Shown here piece by piece: positions 13,031 to 26,700 of a DNA stretch of 64,000 nucleotides (the first letter of the stretch is position 1; the number at the start of each line of letters is the position of its first letter). The translations under genes were made by a program, and so were the position numbers. The notes below the pieces were generated by a model. That model saw only the letters and a list, made by a program, of their open reading frames with translations, ran no database searches and was not told where the DNA came from. The DNA lies in contig JABBOT010000001.1 in NCBI GenBank assembly GCA_016165875.1, positions 15,382,330 to 15,446,329 on the forward strand, read 5' to 3'. The DNA comes from Acanthopleura granulata (Eukaryota; Mollusca; Polyplacophora; Chitonida; Chitonidae).

Positions 13031-13724
13031 GTCGTAGATGCGTGGAAATGGAAAGCTGGGTAACTCCTAACACAAAACCTTAAATTTGTATTGATTTATT
13101 ATTATTTATTAGTTACTGAACTGTTTTTGATGAATTTACACCCACTACATCTATAAACTCTTGTCTCTCCCTAAACCTCATTTTAAATGGTTTTACATAC
13201 TGTTGATGATTTTTATCGTTCTGCACGGCTTTGCTGAACTATTTCTTACGATTTCATGTTGTGTTCTTTCCCGTTCTACTTTGTTCTGCTGTGTTGCAAT
13301 GTATTGATGCTGAAGCAAATATTTAAAAGCAATCCACGACGAATTGCTACCACAAAAAAAAACAAAATTGTTGACAGCAAACAATTGGCGAGCTCTCTTT
13401 GAACTGAATAATTAAGTTGTAAAGGGTTTTATTTAATTTCTGTTTATATTATATATGAATTACTGATGTTTCGGCTCGTGTGTTTTCTTTGTCCATCGTT
13501 GTATGAGAATTAATAAAATAAATTACGACTTTATCACATCAAGAATAATTTCTCGGAGTGAATAAACCATAAGAGCGAAGAACTTTTTTTCATTGGTGAT
13601 CCATTACGTGAATTGAAACACAAAATGACAATCTATAACTGCTGATTTTGTTAAATTCATGTTGCTACCTCGTTCTTTCTTTTTCCTCCATCCCTTCAGG
13701 ACCTGTGTTACCCTCTGTGGATAA
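13031..13724. other. intergenic, nothing recognised
   Basis: A+T-rich DNA with no convincing frame, RNA gene or repeat that I can see. Confidence 0.5.
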
Positions 13725-14865
13725 CACGAAGACGAAAACGCTTCAATAGGTTCAACACGTATAAGTGAACGAAATAACAAAGGATACAACTTAAAATATT
13801 ATACAAGAACCGTACTTATAATTACAAAGTAGTGAGCTTCCGTGGTTCAGTTGGTTAGCGCGATAGTGCAGCGTAATGACCCAGAAGCCTCCCAGTTTAC
13901 GCTGGCTTCCTCTCCAACCCTACTAGCAACATGCGGGTGGTCGTCGGTTTCCCCCCAAGCTAATCCCGGCTTCCTCCCACCATAATGCTGGCCGCCGTCG
14001 TATGAGCGAAATATTCTTGAAAACGGCGTAAAACGCCACTCGAATAAGTGATAAATAAATTAGTTTCTAAAGGATTACGTCCAAATCCATATAAACATAA
14101 ACCTTCCAAAGGATAGTCAGTCCACGTAAATTGAAATCCACCGTTCATGTCATTGAAGTGGATGAATCGAAGGATGACACTGGCCTTCAAGTGACGAAAG
14201 GTAGTAGAAGTACACCACGCCGACGATGGGTTGTATCCAGCGCCCCGCCTAGTTTACCTCCCAGGGCCAACTGGTAGATGATAGCGTCCCTGATGTCAAA
14301 CTGGCCAAGTATATTTCCTTGGACTTGTGTCCACAGTCACTTTCAGTGTAAAATTGGGATGAAAAGTGCGTAACCACACAAAGAGATAATATGCGATACA
14401 AGCTCCAAAATAACGTCTCATGAAAGAAATAGCAAGTGGTGAACCACTAGCTCATGAAGTACTACGTTCAGAAAAATTGAGTACAAAATGACGAATGTCG
14501 AATGGCGTCAAAGCCGAGCTCCAATAAATCCCGAAATCCACAAGTGGACGTAAGTAATTATAACCGCTGTCTTTACCACTTCGTCACTCATATTTATAGA
14601 TTGACGTGTAGAAAATTCCAGAAAGCTTGATCGTAAACATTTTAACTAAACGTCTATAGCGTTCCAGATTGTAGGCTCTATGTATAATGACACGAAACAC
14701 ATAAACACAGAAATCTCGAGAATATGCAACTGAAAGCCAGTACAGACTATAACGTATGCAGATGTAAAAATCTAGGTCAGCCACTGATCCGGCTAGCGCA
14801 AAAACAAATAAAAAAAACTATAATACACTATTTTAACCACGAGGTCCGTAATACGCCCCTAGCTG
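13725..14865 (+). repeat. copy A of a ~1-kb dispersed repeat, interrupted by a SINE
   Basis: Aligns with 19,955-20,905 and, over its right part, with 18,110-19,040. Landmarks are a left block ending 'taattacaaa' (13,825; also near 20,040), a 'gccgacgatgg' block (14,219; also near 18,181), a 'tatttatagattgacgt' block (14,589), 'atgacacgaaac' (14,686) and the tail module (14,765-14,860). A SINE at 13,838-14,062 splits this copy. The frame open in the other two copies is broken here by several stops. Confidence 0.75.
13838..14062 (+). repeat. tRNA-derived SINE
   Basis: Begins with a tRNA-like head containing an A-box-like stretch (13,849-13,862, 'ggttcagttggttagcgc' type), followed by a body with 'ccaccataatgctggc' (13,977) and a tail 'gaaatattcttgaaaacgg' leading to 'gataaataaat'. 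Body and tail are shared with elements at 27.8, 36.3 and 45.6 kb. It sits inside the ~1-kb repeat, so it is younger than that copy. Confidence 0.8.
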
Positions 14866-17800
14866 TATTTGTGCAAAAGCGACATTTCTATAGGAGACCA
14901 TATCTCCTGCGTGCAAATCGTCCTTGATTACAGCACTGTTGCAATATTATCCACCTATGAGACGTTTCAGCTGGATCAACCATTTATCGGGAGCCAAAAA
15001 AAGTTAAATTTGCCTTGAATGCGATAAAAATGTCAAGTACACAAGGCATTTGTTTAATGTTATAGCGATGAATCACCTGATGACTTTACAAATGCCCTGA
15101 CTTTATCCTGAAATGAAAGTCTCTTTGCTCCTCAGAATCAGTTCACCGCAATCTTGGTTTGTGTCAATAGCTAGAATGTTCAGTTTGATGGCAATGATTA
15201 AAGAACTCGTGAGAATCACATTAATGAAAGAGTTCGTCATAAAATATCCGGCGTCTTACGAACATAAAATCATCAATCCAAGTAATTTAGTCGGAATTTT
15301 TGTCTTGCTGCTCATTGTTCCTTTCATCAAAATTTTATCGCAGTAATATAATAAGAGGTTCGATGTTTCAGTAGCAATTCACATTTTAATCCACATTTTG
15401 GGGATCTCGGTTGCTTTCATGACAGAACAGAAATGATCTCCAATGTTTGACGTATGAATAAGTGGATGAGTATGGCTTCACGCCATGTTTAACAAAACTG
15501 GCACAATCAGTTGTCATTCTCTGGTGCTCTAGCGCTTGCAGTTATTCTCCAGGAACATCCACTATTGTTCACCACTGGAATTTGAATATCTGCCATGAAG
15601 ACTACATTGGAAACTCCAGGATTCTGTCTGCTTGTCTCAAGTTTAGTGGTACAGATGCACAAAGGGCCATAACTCCAGTTACATCTCAATACAAGGCCAT
15701 CTGCCTGTTTTCTTAACACTGCATATACATGTATGTCTGTTAAAATGTTCAGAACAATTAACCTCATTTCACGCGAGTAACACATGTATCTGTTTTCTTT
15801 CCATTTACTATGAGTACTATAACGCTTCGAAACCAACCAATATGACCATTGTGACGCGTCCCATAACGTACAATCCGATTAGATATTAATAACACCTACA
15901 ATTATGACAGTTCCTTGAATAACTATAACCATTTTGTTGAGCATTTTCCATTTCCTCTCTGTCCTTTCAGTGTATGGTCACTAAACAATTGTCTTGGGCA
16001 GTCACAGACTTTTTAACATCATGTCCCATCTAACCCGAAAAGACGATCACATCCTGTTAAGTGCAACCTACCTCTGATAACCGAGATGCCTGAGGTTGGC
16101 CACTGCACAATGGCAGAACACGGATTTGACTACCCGTTGCGTGTAGACACGTTAGAAAACGGTCTGCGCATTTACCAATGAAAATAATGGAAGTTGAAGT
16201 CGGCCAATAGTTATTAGGGTCTCTCCCATCATCAGACACCCTACAATACGACCGATGGCACTAGCGTCGTTGAGATGACGACTATAAAATTTTATATTTC
16301 CATCTGTATACACAGCAAAATAAGATGACCATATCAAACAATTTCACTATCACCATCACGAAGCCATGATTCTCAGTAATTTCATAAGCTGGCGGTCCCT
16401 TTTATGAGTGAACGCAAACGGAGTGCTCCAGGTCAATCCAACAAAAATCTACACTAATACAGATGTATGCCCTTGGCGTTCCTGCTATAGACAAACAAAT
16501 ATATGGAAACTTTCGTCATTGTGACCATCAAAACAGCTCCTGTCTGGTAATGTATCAGACTGACACGAACCTAGACTTAATCATCACATATACATTTTCT
16601 CAAGGTAGGAATACCATGAAGGGTATTTCATGAACGGGTATTTTCTAAATAAACAGGCTCGCCTAGATGTTTGTTGTATCCAGGTCGTCTGACTTGTGGC
16701 TTGGGATGGAATGAATGCGAAATTCATCATCAACCATGTGAAATCCGCCACATTGTAAAGGTAGAGGTTAGCAAATATACTGGGTGTTGGCCAGTCCCTA
16801 GCTCGGCAAACTCTTATCATCCAACCGTAAACCCCATCAGTCACTCATTCGGTTACGTAATTACGCTGAGCAGCAAACAATTGGTCTACCTATCAACCAA
16901 TGTATGAATGCGGCAATCGTTTAATTAGCCAGTATTTAACCCCCATTCCAGAATCTAAGCCTACAATCTAGGCCAAGCCGTCTGACATGGGATAAATCAC
17001 ATATTCAATTAGGAGCCGGGTAGAAAAGAAACCTAGCAGAGCACCAAGCCGTCAGCCATCACATTAACCACTTCAGCCAAGTACTCATTCAGTAGTGTAA
17101 CTCACTCAACCAGATCATTCCGTTCATATATTGCAACAATACATGATCACAAGACTTCGTAAAACGTCTTAACCAAACAAGCTGCCCTAGGGCATGTACA
17201 AACCCGTAAATATGTTTTACAGTTTCCTTTTAATGTAATAAAACTATCCAGTTTGATCGAGTGTGTGCAAGCGTCAGCATTGAATCTTGAGAGGTCAGTC
17301 GCGTGTACACGGGGCACTTTGGAAGAAAGGGTAGCTTTAATGACAGACCGAGTTAACTTTTGAAATGTGCTATCAAATTTCAACAAGTGGATTCCTCTGC
17401 AACGATCTCTGCCCGAACATACCCTCATGGACAGCTTTAACAGTGTAACAAATGCCTGATACAATGTCTCGAGCAGTTCCTTCTCACGAAAAGCTTTAGT
17501 TTTCATCATATAATACTCCAACATTCAAACAATGGCTATCAAAATGACAGTTCATATGTCTCGGGTTGGTGCCAACAGATCACTTCCACATGTTTATAAC
17601 AATTGTTCATATCTCCAGCCCGTTACCGTGTCTGTAGATGCTGATTTTGTATAGTCAAGTCGACCATAACTGGTAAGATCAATACGACCAAGAAACTAAT
17701 AACGTTTCCGCTTGGCTCATAGAAGATAATACCCGCCCGTATCCCATAAGGAATTGAATCGATAGGGCCACTCGTACCTAGGTATACTTCCCAATCATTT

Positions 17801-17944
17801 GGGAATACAGCTTGACATTTAACGTTCCCAAAAAGATGTCATCGCGGCAGATATTAGTTCACTTTTCCAAATAAGAAAAACACCCCAACGTAATACATTT
17901 TACGGGTGGAGAAAAACGGTGTTTCCGAGGGTAAGCAAACTATC
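14866..17944. other. intergenic, nothing recognised
   Basis: About 3 kb of A+T-rich DNA. The longest open frame (17,147-17,524, minus) has no recognisable motif and I treat it as chance. Confidence 0.5.
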
Positions 17945-18109
17945 TGGTGTTTATATGTGGTGACAACACATCACGTCTAATATAATGCATTTAACATCAC
18001 TGTCATTTTTTTTACTTAATGCTGCTTAAGCCATTGTGCTAGTGGGCGTGTAAGTTGCTACTTCTTAAAGACTTACATGAACAGTTAGAATAAAAACTTC
18101 ATTGGCAGG
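17945..18109 (+). repeat. dispersed repeat shared with 38,140-38,305
   Basis: Both sites read a 'ggtgacaacaca'-like start, a 'gtgtaagttg' middle and an end close to 'acatgaacagttagaa'. About 165 bp in the same orientation. Family unknown. Confidence 0.6.
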
Positions 18110-19040
18110 ATCACACTGATGATGATGATGATGATTTGTTTGGATAGCGGCTCCATTCTGGTGACTGATGTGGACACAGTACGCCGACGATGGCAGACAT
18201 CCAACTCCCTGGCAAGGCGCAAGTTTCCTGGGCAGACGTGTTGACAATAGCCTCCGTAATGCCGAGCTGGGGATGTATGTTTCACTCCTCGGAAATGTAC
18301 ACAGAGTCACCTTCAGAGTAAACTGGGATGAAACATACGTAATCGCACAACGAGACAATGAGCAATACAAGCTCCAAAAGGACGTCTCACACCAAACAAC
18401 AAATGGCGAACCACGAGCTCACAAAGTGCTACGTACCGAAAAATGGAGTACAAAATGACAAAATTGTCGAATGGCGCGTAAGCCAATATCTCCAAAATGA
18501 CACAAAAATCCTTCTAAGTAGACAAGTGCAAATATGGCTCGAGTGGACAGCAGTGAAACGACTGCTCTCAAAGTGTACGTAAGTAAATGACCGCGAGCTT
18601 AACAACTTTGTCGCTCATTTTTATAGACAAACGTAAAGAAAATTCTGCATGGTTTGTTCGTAAATATGTATGCAATATGGGTACACCTTTCCAGAATGTA
18701 CGCTCCGTGTACAATGACACGAAACTCTTACACACAGAAGCCTCGAGAACACGCGACTGAATTCCAATGCTGGCTACAACGTGCACAGAGGAAAAAATGT
18801 ACGTCAGACACTGACCCGGTTACCGCAAAAAAAATATCATACAATATTTTAAAAACGGAGTTTGTTACACTATGTTACACTGTGAACGCCTCGAGAACAC
18901 GAGACTGAATTCCAGTGCAGGCTATCACGTAGACAGAAGGAAAAATATATGTCATACACCCACCCGGTTAGCGCAGAAACAAATAAAAAAATTGTAATAC
19001 AATAATTGAAACACGGGGTTCGTAACAAAGGTCAACTGGC
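18110..19040 (+). repeat. copy B of the ~1-kb dispersed repeat, tail module doubled
   Basis: Matches copies A and C from the 'gccgacgatgg' block on. It has a (GAT)n run at 18,118-18,135. The tail module appears twice in tandem (18,738-18,872 and 18,888-19,040), each starting near 'cctcgagaacacg'. An open frame at 18,168-18,458 aligns with the frame in copy C for about 65 residues, but the substitutions look close to neutral by a hand count. Confidence 0.75.
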
Positions 19041-19954
19041 ATTTAAGTCAAGAAGCAAAAATCTCCTTCAATTAAATTATTTTCAAGTCAAAATGAATGT
19101 ACAAGAAATCCTCAGTAAAAATATTTTGTATCTCCCGCTGGTTTCTGTGATTGTCACGTGACTCTCCACAACCAAGTCACCTCGACAGAACGGAGAGGTT
19201 GGAGATCCCCAAACTCTCCACGATGCAGCACTTTCTGTGAAAAGAATTGGACTCTCCGAAGAGAGAAAAAGAATCAACCTCAGGTAATCTAGGCAGGAAT
19301 AAGCATCTTTTCCGAAAAATACAAACTTGACACATATTCGCCCAGAACTTTGTAATTCGACATGCAACTGACCGTTATCCTCATGGGAGACACAGACTCG
19401 TACAGCGTTTTTATGAGGTGTTTTTATGTCAGAAAACAACATTGAAGTGCCAAACTACTCCTTGACTTTATGGTCGTCTGGGGACTGAACCTTACGCCTT
19501 ATATGCATCCTAAGCTACCTGTTACCACGCAAAAGCCACTATCAAAAGTCTAAATCCCTTTTTATATCTTTGTTTCTAGTAGTAAACACAGAAGTAAGAA
19601 AGTGTCTTTAAAATTTCTCATGACAACTATGTGTTGCTTTATATGCTGACCGTACGGTTAATCCTTTTTCTACTTCACAATAGCGACTATGTATGGTTAG
19701 TACATAAACTAAAGCATGTATTACCCATGTGAACAGTCCCATCCCATCGTTCATAATGTACAAGTAAGTCGGTACAAGCCCTGCGTGCGGCTACCACTAA
19801 CAGAGAGGAAAAATCAGTATTATTATTATAAATTACAGGAGACACCGTCCGTCTGTAAGTGTACCACTAATCTGAAAGGAAAAATGATAAGCAAATGGCT
19901 TGTTCAGCTCTCAGAAAACGATATACTTTACACAAGATCAAACAAAGAAACACA
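19041..19954. other. intergenic, nothing recognised
   Basis: No gene or clear repeat found. Confidence 0.45.
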
Positions 19955-20905
19955 AACACGCTTGAATAAGTTCAATACATATATTTGAACAAAAGAGACA
20001 AATAGTACAAATGCCAATAATATACAAAACAATACAGATAATTACAAAATATATAGTTTCTTACTGATGATAGTGTCCAAATCGGGGAGGAATATTCCGG
20101 CTTCAAAAGGCAAGTCAGTTCACTTAAATATAGAATACACCGTTCTTGGGAATTCTCTGATCAAATGATGACAGCACTGTTCGTGACGAACAGGAAAGAG
20201 TGCGGTGCACAGACGATAGAATATATCCACCTCACCGGCAAGATGCAACTTTCTTAGGCGAACGTGTTGACAATAACGTCCGATATGCCGAGCTGGCGAT
20301 GCATGTTTCAATCCTCAGAAACATACACAAAGTCACTTTGGTGGTAAACTGGGATGACATGTACGTAATTGCACAAAGAGACAATGAGCGATATAAGCCA
20401 AAGAACGTCTCAAACAAAATAGTAAGTGGCGAAACACAAGCTCACAAAGTGTTACGTACAGAAAAAATGGAGCACGTATTGGCGTATGTCGAAAGGCACG
20501 AAAGCAGATATCTCCAAACCCCACAAAACACTTCAAAGTGGACGAGAGTAAATATGACTGCTTTCACGAGAACTTTAGCAAAAGACTGCTCCCAAGTGGA
20601 CATAAGTAAAATGGCTGCAAAACCTCTAGCTTCATCGCTCATATTTATAGACTAACGTAAAGAAAATTCTGGAGGACTTGATCGTATATATGTTTACAAC
20701 ATCGGTACATTTATCCAGAATGTACACTCTTTGTACAATGACACGAAACTCATATACACAGAAGCCTCGAGAACACGCGACTTAATTCCAATGCTGGCTA
20801 CAACGGGCACAGAGGAAAAAATGTACGTCAGACACTGACCCGGTTACCGCAAAAAAATATCATACAATATTTTAAAGACGGGCTTTGTTACACTATGTTA
20901 CACTG
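19955..20905 (+). repeat. copy C of the ~1-kb dispersed repeat, uninterrupted
   Basis: The cleanest copy. Its left block (19,960-20,050) aligns with the DNA left of the SINE in copy A, and its middle (20,070-20,150) with the DNA right of that SINE. It holds a 151-codon open frame (20,200-20,655), a 'tatttatagactaacgt' block (20,640) and one tail module (20,815-20,900). No transposase or RT motif is present, so it is non-autonomous if it is mobile. Confidence 0.75.
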
Positions 20906-23480
20906 TGCATTATCTTCCGCCAAAGTGCCGGTCTCCGTGGTCGCACTGAACTCTGCTGATCACGACTGTGACTGACAATCTGTGAATGGATTTACTGGTT
21001 GTGCGTGAAGCAGAAATAAGAACTAACCACTTGGGGATTTACAGATGACCTTATCCCTTGTAGACCGTAGGTCAAGCAGTGCGTCGAATTACATTAATGG
21101 CGCCACAAGATTAGCATTCACCTTGACAGAAATGAGACGCAGGGGATGACCTCAAGAGGCCAAGTATGAACGTTTACATGGTGATAAAGGTGAATCACCG
21201 CCACTAATGACAACTACCGATCTAATTCTGTCCTCAAGGAGTTTTTTTCTTCGCTATACACAGTCCAGTGGGTCTCCATAAAGGCTTAATGTTCTTCTCT
21301 GTGGTTACCTCACAACAAACGGTCGAGAAAAAAAAACACAACAAAAACATTCATTCAAAAGGAAAAACTTTTCCCTATTTAGGGAAGACTGTAGTAACAA
21401 AAATGTGATTACTTTTCTGCTCTTTTCCGTAGCATGTTTTTCTACTTGCTTAGCGTTCCTCCATTTTTAAATGTAATATATTAAATTTCTTCTTAAAGAA
21501 TGATTTAATCTGCTTTTAAATATAGTACATTCAAGTTGATGCAGTTATAGTGTTTTTTGTTTTGTTTTGTATTTTTTTTTCTTGTTTTGTTTTGTTGGGG
21601 TTTTTTTGTATTTTTTTATAACATAACATATAGAGAATATATTAATATTAGCAAACATGGTCTATATTCTGATGCACAAAAAAACTGACAGTAAGAAGCA
21701 CATTTACGCAAAATTCACAACAAAATCTAGTAAAACATTTAAACACAATTGCTTGGTACATCCTGTAATGAAAACAGTTGTATCACGATCAGTAGCGTAT
21801 GCAAACCTCACCAGCCAATCGCTCAAAATACTGCGACAGAAAGTCAATCCTTAGGACCTGCCTCGAGGCGCCACACACGGAATCAGGCTACCCGTAATGC
21901 CTCGGGCGTCTGTCAAGACAATTCAAAAGACTTCATGATAAGGGATCGTGTAGATCCAGTTCTTTAGGCTCTGGTATGTGATTGAATAACTGAATGCCTC
22001 ACCCCCTGTCCTAAATGCATGTAAATTTCACCATTTCGCCATTCTTGTACCCAATGATGAATATTCCCTGGTTATATTGAGACAGAACGTACCGTGTACC
22101 TAAAAAGCAGTACTCTGTTGTATTTCTTAGTTTTCATAATGCACAGCTGTAGCGCAGTAAATAACAACCACCTGAAACGATGATTATCTTGGGAATCATC
22201 AATGTCTTCCACTTAGATACATATGCTTCACATGCATGTCAAGAGAGTCTTTTGGTCGCTTCCAACCCAATAAAACAGACAGGATTACCCTCTCCACGGC
22301 AATCCATGGACGCCTCCAGCTCAACGCCTTTAGAATCCATGGCCTTTATCAAATATGCAAGAGTTATCTTTTCTACACCATACTTAAATATTTTTCACTT
22401 AACGGTCAGCTCAATGGGACCACCGACCATTGTCAAGTTACTGACGAACTTTCCCGCATGTGATGTACAGATATGTACACCATACTGGTGGGACACAAGC
22501 AGGTTTCAAGGAAAGTTGGTGCACAGACGATCATATATTGTTCTTGACTGCTTACTGTAATCAAGCCGCCACAAAAGTTAAAGCGGGAGTCCTTAGTTCC
22601 CCATCCGTGATCGGTTTTGTGCCTGCACCTCGTGTATCCTAGCCACTGAAAGGCAAACACTCATAACTCGCTCTCTTTCAGGATTTTATCCTGCAGACTG
22701 TGGATGGGTGGTGGCGTCCTCGAGTAACAGAGCCTGCGAGTATAGTCAGCCGAATTGTTCATCGAAAATGAGCTGTTAACGATTAATATTCGAGACAAGA
22801 CCTGTGTGGTCGGCTCTGGCTGACCAATCATAGCATCAATATGAATAACCTTTTAACGTGACTTGTTAACAGTGAACGGACCGTGTGTCTGTGGTTCTTC
22901 ACTCGTTAACGACAATCCACAATCGCAGTTTTCAGCCAGGGGAACACACTGGGTTATTTGTCAGTGTATGAAGTATTTACATTACATTATTTGATTTATT
23001 TATTTATTTGATTGGTACATTATTTGAGGGGATAGATGTGACACCAATTATATCGCAGACAAATGCCAATTTCTGTCCAAATCAACTAAACTGTTCCTAT
23101 CATGGCCTACACCATGATAGATCTACTCATTCCAAAATTGATCGGCGTATTATATTGCAAAGCTGAGTCACTTGATGTTCCTCGATCATATCTCCAATTT
23201 TCCTGCTTCTTGGGAGATGCTGAGTATACAATAATCAAAGAGCACATAACCTCATGTAATCCATAACCACGCCTGGTCAAGGAGGTTTTGTAGTTAGTTT
23301 GAGCTGTAGTCCCGGGATTTCAGATACAAGATGTGCGGCTTGCTTATTCTACAATAAGTGATGGTTCGGATTCTAGGGTCAGATCCGACATTCGTACACC
23401 AATCGTAAACCATTCAGGGATTAAAAATAGATGCTCGCAAGATCCATTTCCAAACCAAACTATAATAAAGCAATATGCAA
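20906..23480. other. intergenic, low-complexity tract only
   Basis: The only notable part is a T/G-rich low-complexity run at 21,549-21,618. The 126-codon frame at 22,180-22,560 has no recognisable motif. Confidence 0.5.
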
Positions 23481-23700
23481 GAAATAATATATATAAATAG
23501 TAAATAAAGCTGCTAGCATACAAGAGAGAAGCTGCCAACAGTTTTCAGTGATGCCAGGAAGGCGATTTTCTAGGGATGAGATCCAGTTCAAATTCAAACT
23601 CGTAATCCCTGAATACTTCCATGTCAAATATATAAATATACATGTAGGTATCTCAGTCGCGCTTTGATCGCAACTATTCGTAAAGCCATTTCACTCACAA
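23481..23700. repeat. dispersed repeat related to 35,550-35,880
   Basis: Shares 'taggtatctcagtcg', 'cgctttgat' and 'gcaact' (23,645-23,682) with 35,826-35,865, and blocks around 'aataaagctg' (23,502; compare 35,557). Degenerate, family unknown. Confidence 0.5.
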
Positions 23701-26700
23701 AAATAAAAATAAAACAGGGGCTAAGTTATTATAAACTACACTGCGCTAAAGGTACCGAGGATATGGCACATTATGAACTCCTCTGTTTGGTTCTCCTGAT
23801 CGATGGGTGTAAAAACAGGGAAATAAATCATTACAGAGAAAAGTGAAAGCTTCAGCATTGAAGACTACTCATCGAGAGGAGAAAATGGCCCTAACACAAA
23901 CATCCAGTAATTTTAACATGCCTCACGTTGAATTTCATTAAAACATCCAGTGCGTCAAGCATACACAGCAATGACCCTTGGCATGCTTGGCAGATCCTGT
24001 CGTACTCAGCTGTGGACCAGACATCATTCTTGAAGCCAAAAACTGTCTGACGAATGATGAATTTTTCGGCCACAGTTTAAAGACGTCTAATCAATACCAC
24101 AGTTTCAGTACGTTGTCCTCCCATTGTGTCTAATGTCAAGGGGCCTCTGACCTGTGCCATTTCTCAGCACATCCCAGCTACCATCTTGACAACTGGCGAC
24201 TCATTCGTGTAAGGCGCTGTCTCAAGACCATCCGAGCACCACGAACGTGCTCGGGGTTGGCTGTGGGCTATCTGGCCGCATTACCGTCTGTTTGTGTTGG
24301 GAAGGACCTACCCAGAAGGCAGCCCTGTGATGGATGACACAATATATAACCAAATTTTACCCTTACATGTATTTCCTTACCTATGGTGTTACAAAGTACT
24401 TGCCTGGAAATTCAGCTACTAGACTGATGACAGCTAACCAGTGCCACCGTCTGAAGCCTAGACGGAGCTTACAGCGCACTGCAAAACAATTCCATCAGCG
24501 AACCCGCGAAGTGTTATTACTCACTTGAACTACCGCTGTAATCAGCGGAAATTGGCTCCCACTGAATTATCTCCTTTGATGTAACTGTCACATATTAAAG
24601 GCGCGTTTGTGCGCACCTTCTTTGGTTAAGTGGGATCTTGAAAGTGGCTGCATACGAAGTACCTGAGTTAAAGTGAGATTAGTTGGCAATACTTTAATTA
24701 ATCTCCATCACAATAAAATAAATCTGTTTTATTGTGATCCAGAGTTTAAGTATTTTAGGGGAAATGCATAATTTCATTCCGAGAGTATGCCAACACCTCC
24801 TCTTAAATCGCTTACCGTCCTCCAGCTTTTCACACAAATGACAATGAACAAATTTACGTATGTTTATTAGGAGTCAGTCGTTTGTCTCTCATCATCATCT
24901 CCAGCCATCGTTTGTGTATTTTGAGTTCAGTTTCTATTGGGGAAAGGAGAATAACTCCTCCGACCTGTCAAGAATGAACTACACGGCAAATGGGCAATGT
25001 TTTTGACCATTTTAAGTGAAAAAATAATGTATACAAAATAATTGTAAGCGCAGTGAAATAAACTAGGGATTGCGTGGCCATTCAGGCTATTTAACCAGGT
25101 CAGACTTATCGTAGTTTCACGCGACAAAACCTCATCTGGCGTTATTTTATGTTGGCTGTCACATGACAAGTCAGATAATTGAGTGCTTGAAAATTACAAA
25201 CGCGGTAGCTGCCGAGTTCCTGAAATAGGTTGATTGAGCCACGCTGGTATTGAGTCCACATAAAATAAGTTAGTCAAACTCAGACAAGGTGGTTACAGAT
25301 CATTTATTTGATACGGAAAAATAAGGCAATTATGCAAACGAAATATATGGGCAGACGATTCTCCGATAAGACATATTTATTGCACGAGCGGTAACCGGTG
25401 TCTGTGTACTTGTGCCGCCATATATACATGCATACATAACCCACATCGCAAAGCAGAGGGTAGGTTTGTCTTGGCTGGTATGCGAAATGGGCATGTGAAT
25501 GTTGGAGTAATGAAATTAGTACAGGAACATGTATGGGATCCAAATGTGTGAGAAATGAAGATTTTTTGTTCATTGATTTTAGAGCATTCATCAGCGTATT
25601 TTCTGATGGAAGGGTCAACATCTTGTCTGGTGGAGTCCAGTGAGTCCACTGGCATGGCGGGGAGACGTATACAGCAGGAATTCGCGTTATCCTGCCACTC
25701 ATATATCTTTAAATACTAATTGTGTGAGAACTGTCAAAACTTCTGCAATCTGGAGATGATTTCTTAGTGTGTTGAGTAATGACAAACCTGAAGTGAAGAC
25801 ACTGACATGTAATGTGTGTCCTCAATTGAAGATAATTCTCAGATCACATCAATAAAAAATGCCGCTAATGGACAACTGTCGTGTCAAAGCGACCACCTGA
25901 ATCATACAAAAACAGGAAAGCTTGGCACTTGCATGGTTTCTGGAAAAAGTGCACCAACTCTATGATAACGGTGTGGAATAAAACTAAATTATCTAAACAT
26001 TCCTACTTAAGGATGAAAAACTGCAGGCCAATGTATATAGGATTGATGGTTGTGGCAAAATCAGCGCAAATGTCAAAGGAAAGTAACGTCCTGGAATGAT
26101 ATTAAAGAAAAAAGAGACTTCAAAACATGACTTAAGACAACGTTGTTTTCAATAGTTAATATTTACTGTATAAGATAAAAACTGAGTTGCATATGTTCTA
26201 ATCAGGAAGATTAACTAACAGCTACTTGTCTTATTTTAATACCTGTAATTTTATCCCAAACAGCTCGGGTTTCAACGTTAGAGATTTAAGTACCTATCAC
26301 TGGGTGCCTTAGCAAAACATCACATCTCCTCATCAGTCATATGGTGAAGTATGCGCCACTCCTGCTTTTGAAATCGATTTGCCCCCACTGGGCTTTAATC
26401 GAGTATAATATTTTATACCGACTCATTTTCTTCCACAATCTGTGCTTCTTATCGTCTGTCCTACAGACTGTAATCGATCGTCACGTGCACGTTCACTTGA
26501 AAGGACACAGCTTTGATCGGAACTGATTTGGGTAGGAAGAAAAAAAATTCCACAGTGATTTTACACAAATGAGACAAAATTATGTGGGTATCGGTTGGGA
26601 TGATGACGCATGACTTTTCCCCATCAACAGAGAAGGATGTTTACACCCATATATGAGCTTGAGGAATAGTTCTCTTATCCTTGTGTTATTGTGACCTAAA

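Noticed and set aside
13838..13911. A functional tRNA gene
   Set aside because: The A-box-like stretch is the head of a SINE; no full cloverleaf or proper B box follows.
17147..17524. 125-codon minus-strand frame
   Set aside because: No motif, no splice context, no repeat relation; length compatible with chance.
18168..20655. A conserved protein in the ~1-kb repeat (frames at 18,168-18,458 and 20,200-20,655 align)
   Set aside because: A hand count over about 50 aligned codons gives roughly 6 silent against about 16 replacement changes, near neutral, and copy A has stops. The shared frame is explained by shared DNA.
22180..22560. 126-codon plus-strand frame
   Set aside because: No recognisable domain; composition like surrounding DNA.
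25304..25702. 132-codon minus-strand frame
   Set aside because: No recognisable domain; a second overlapping frame of similar length on the same strand suggests chance.
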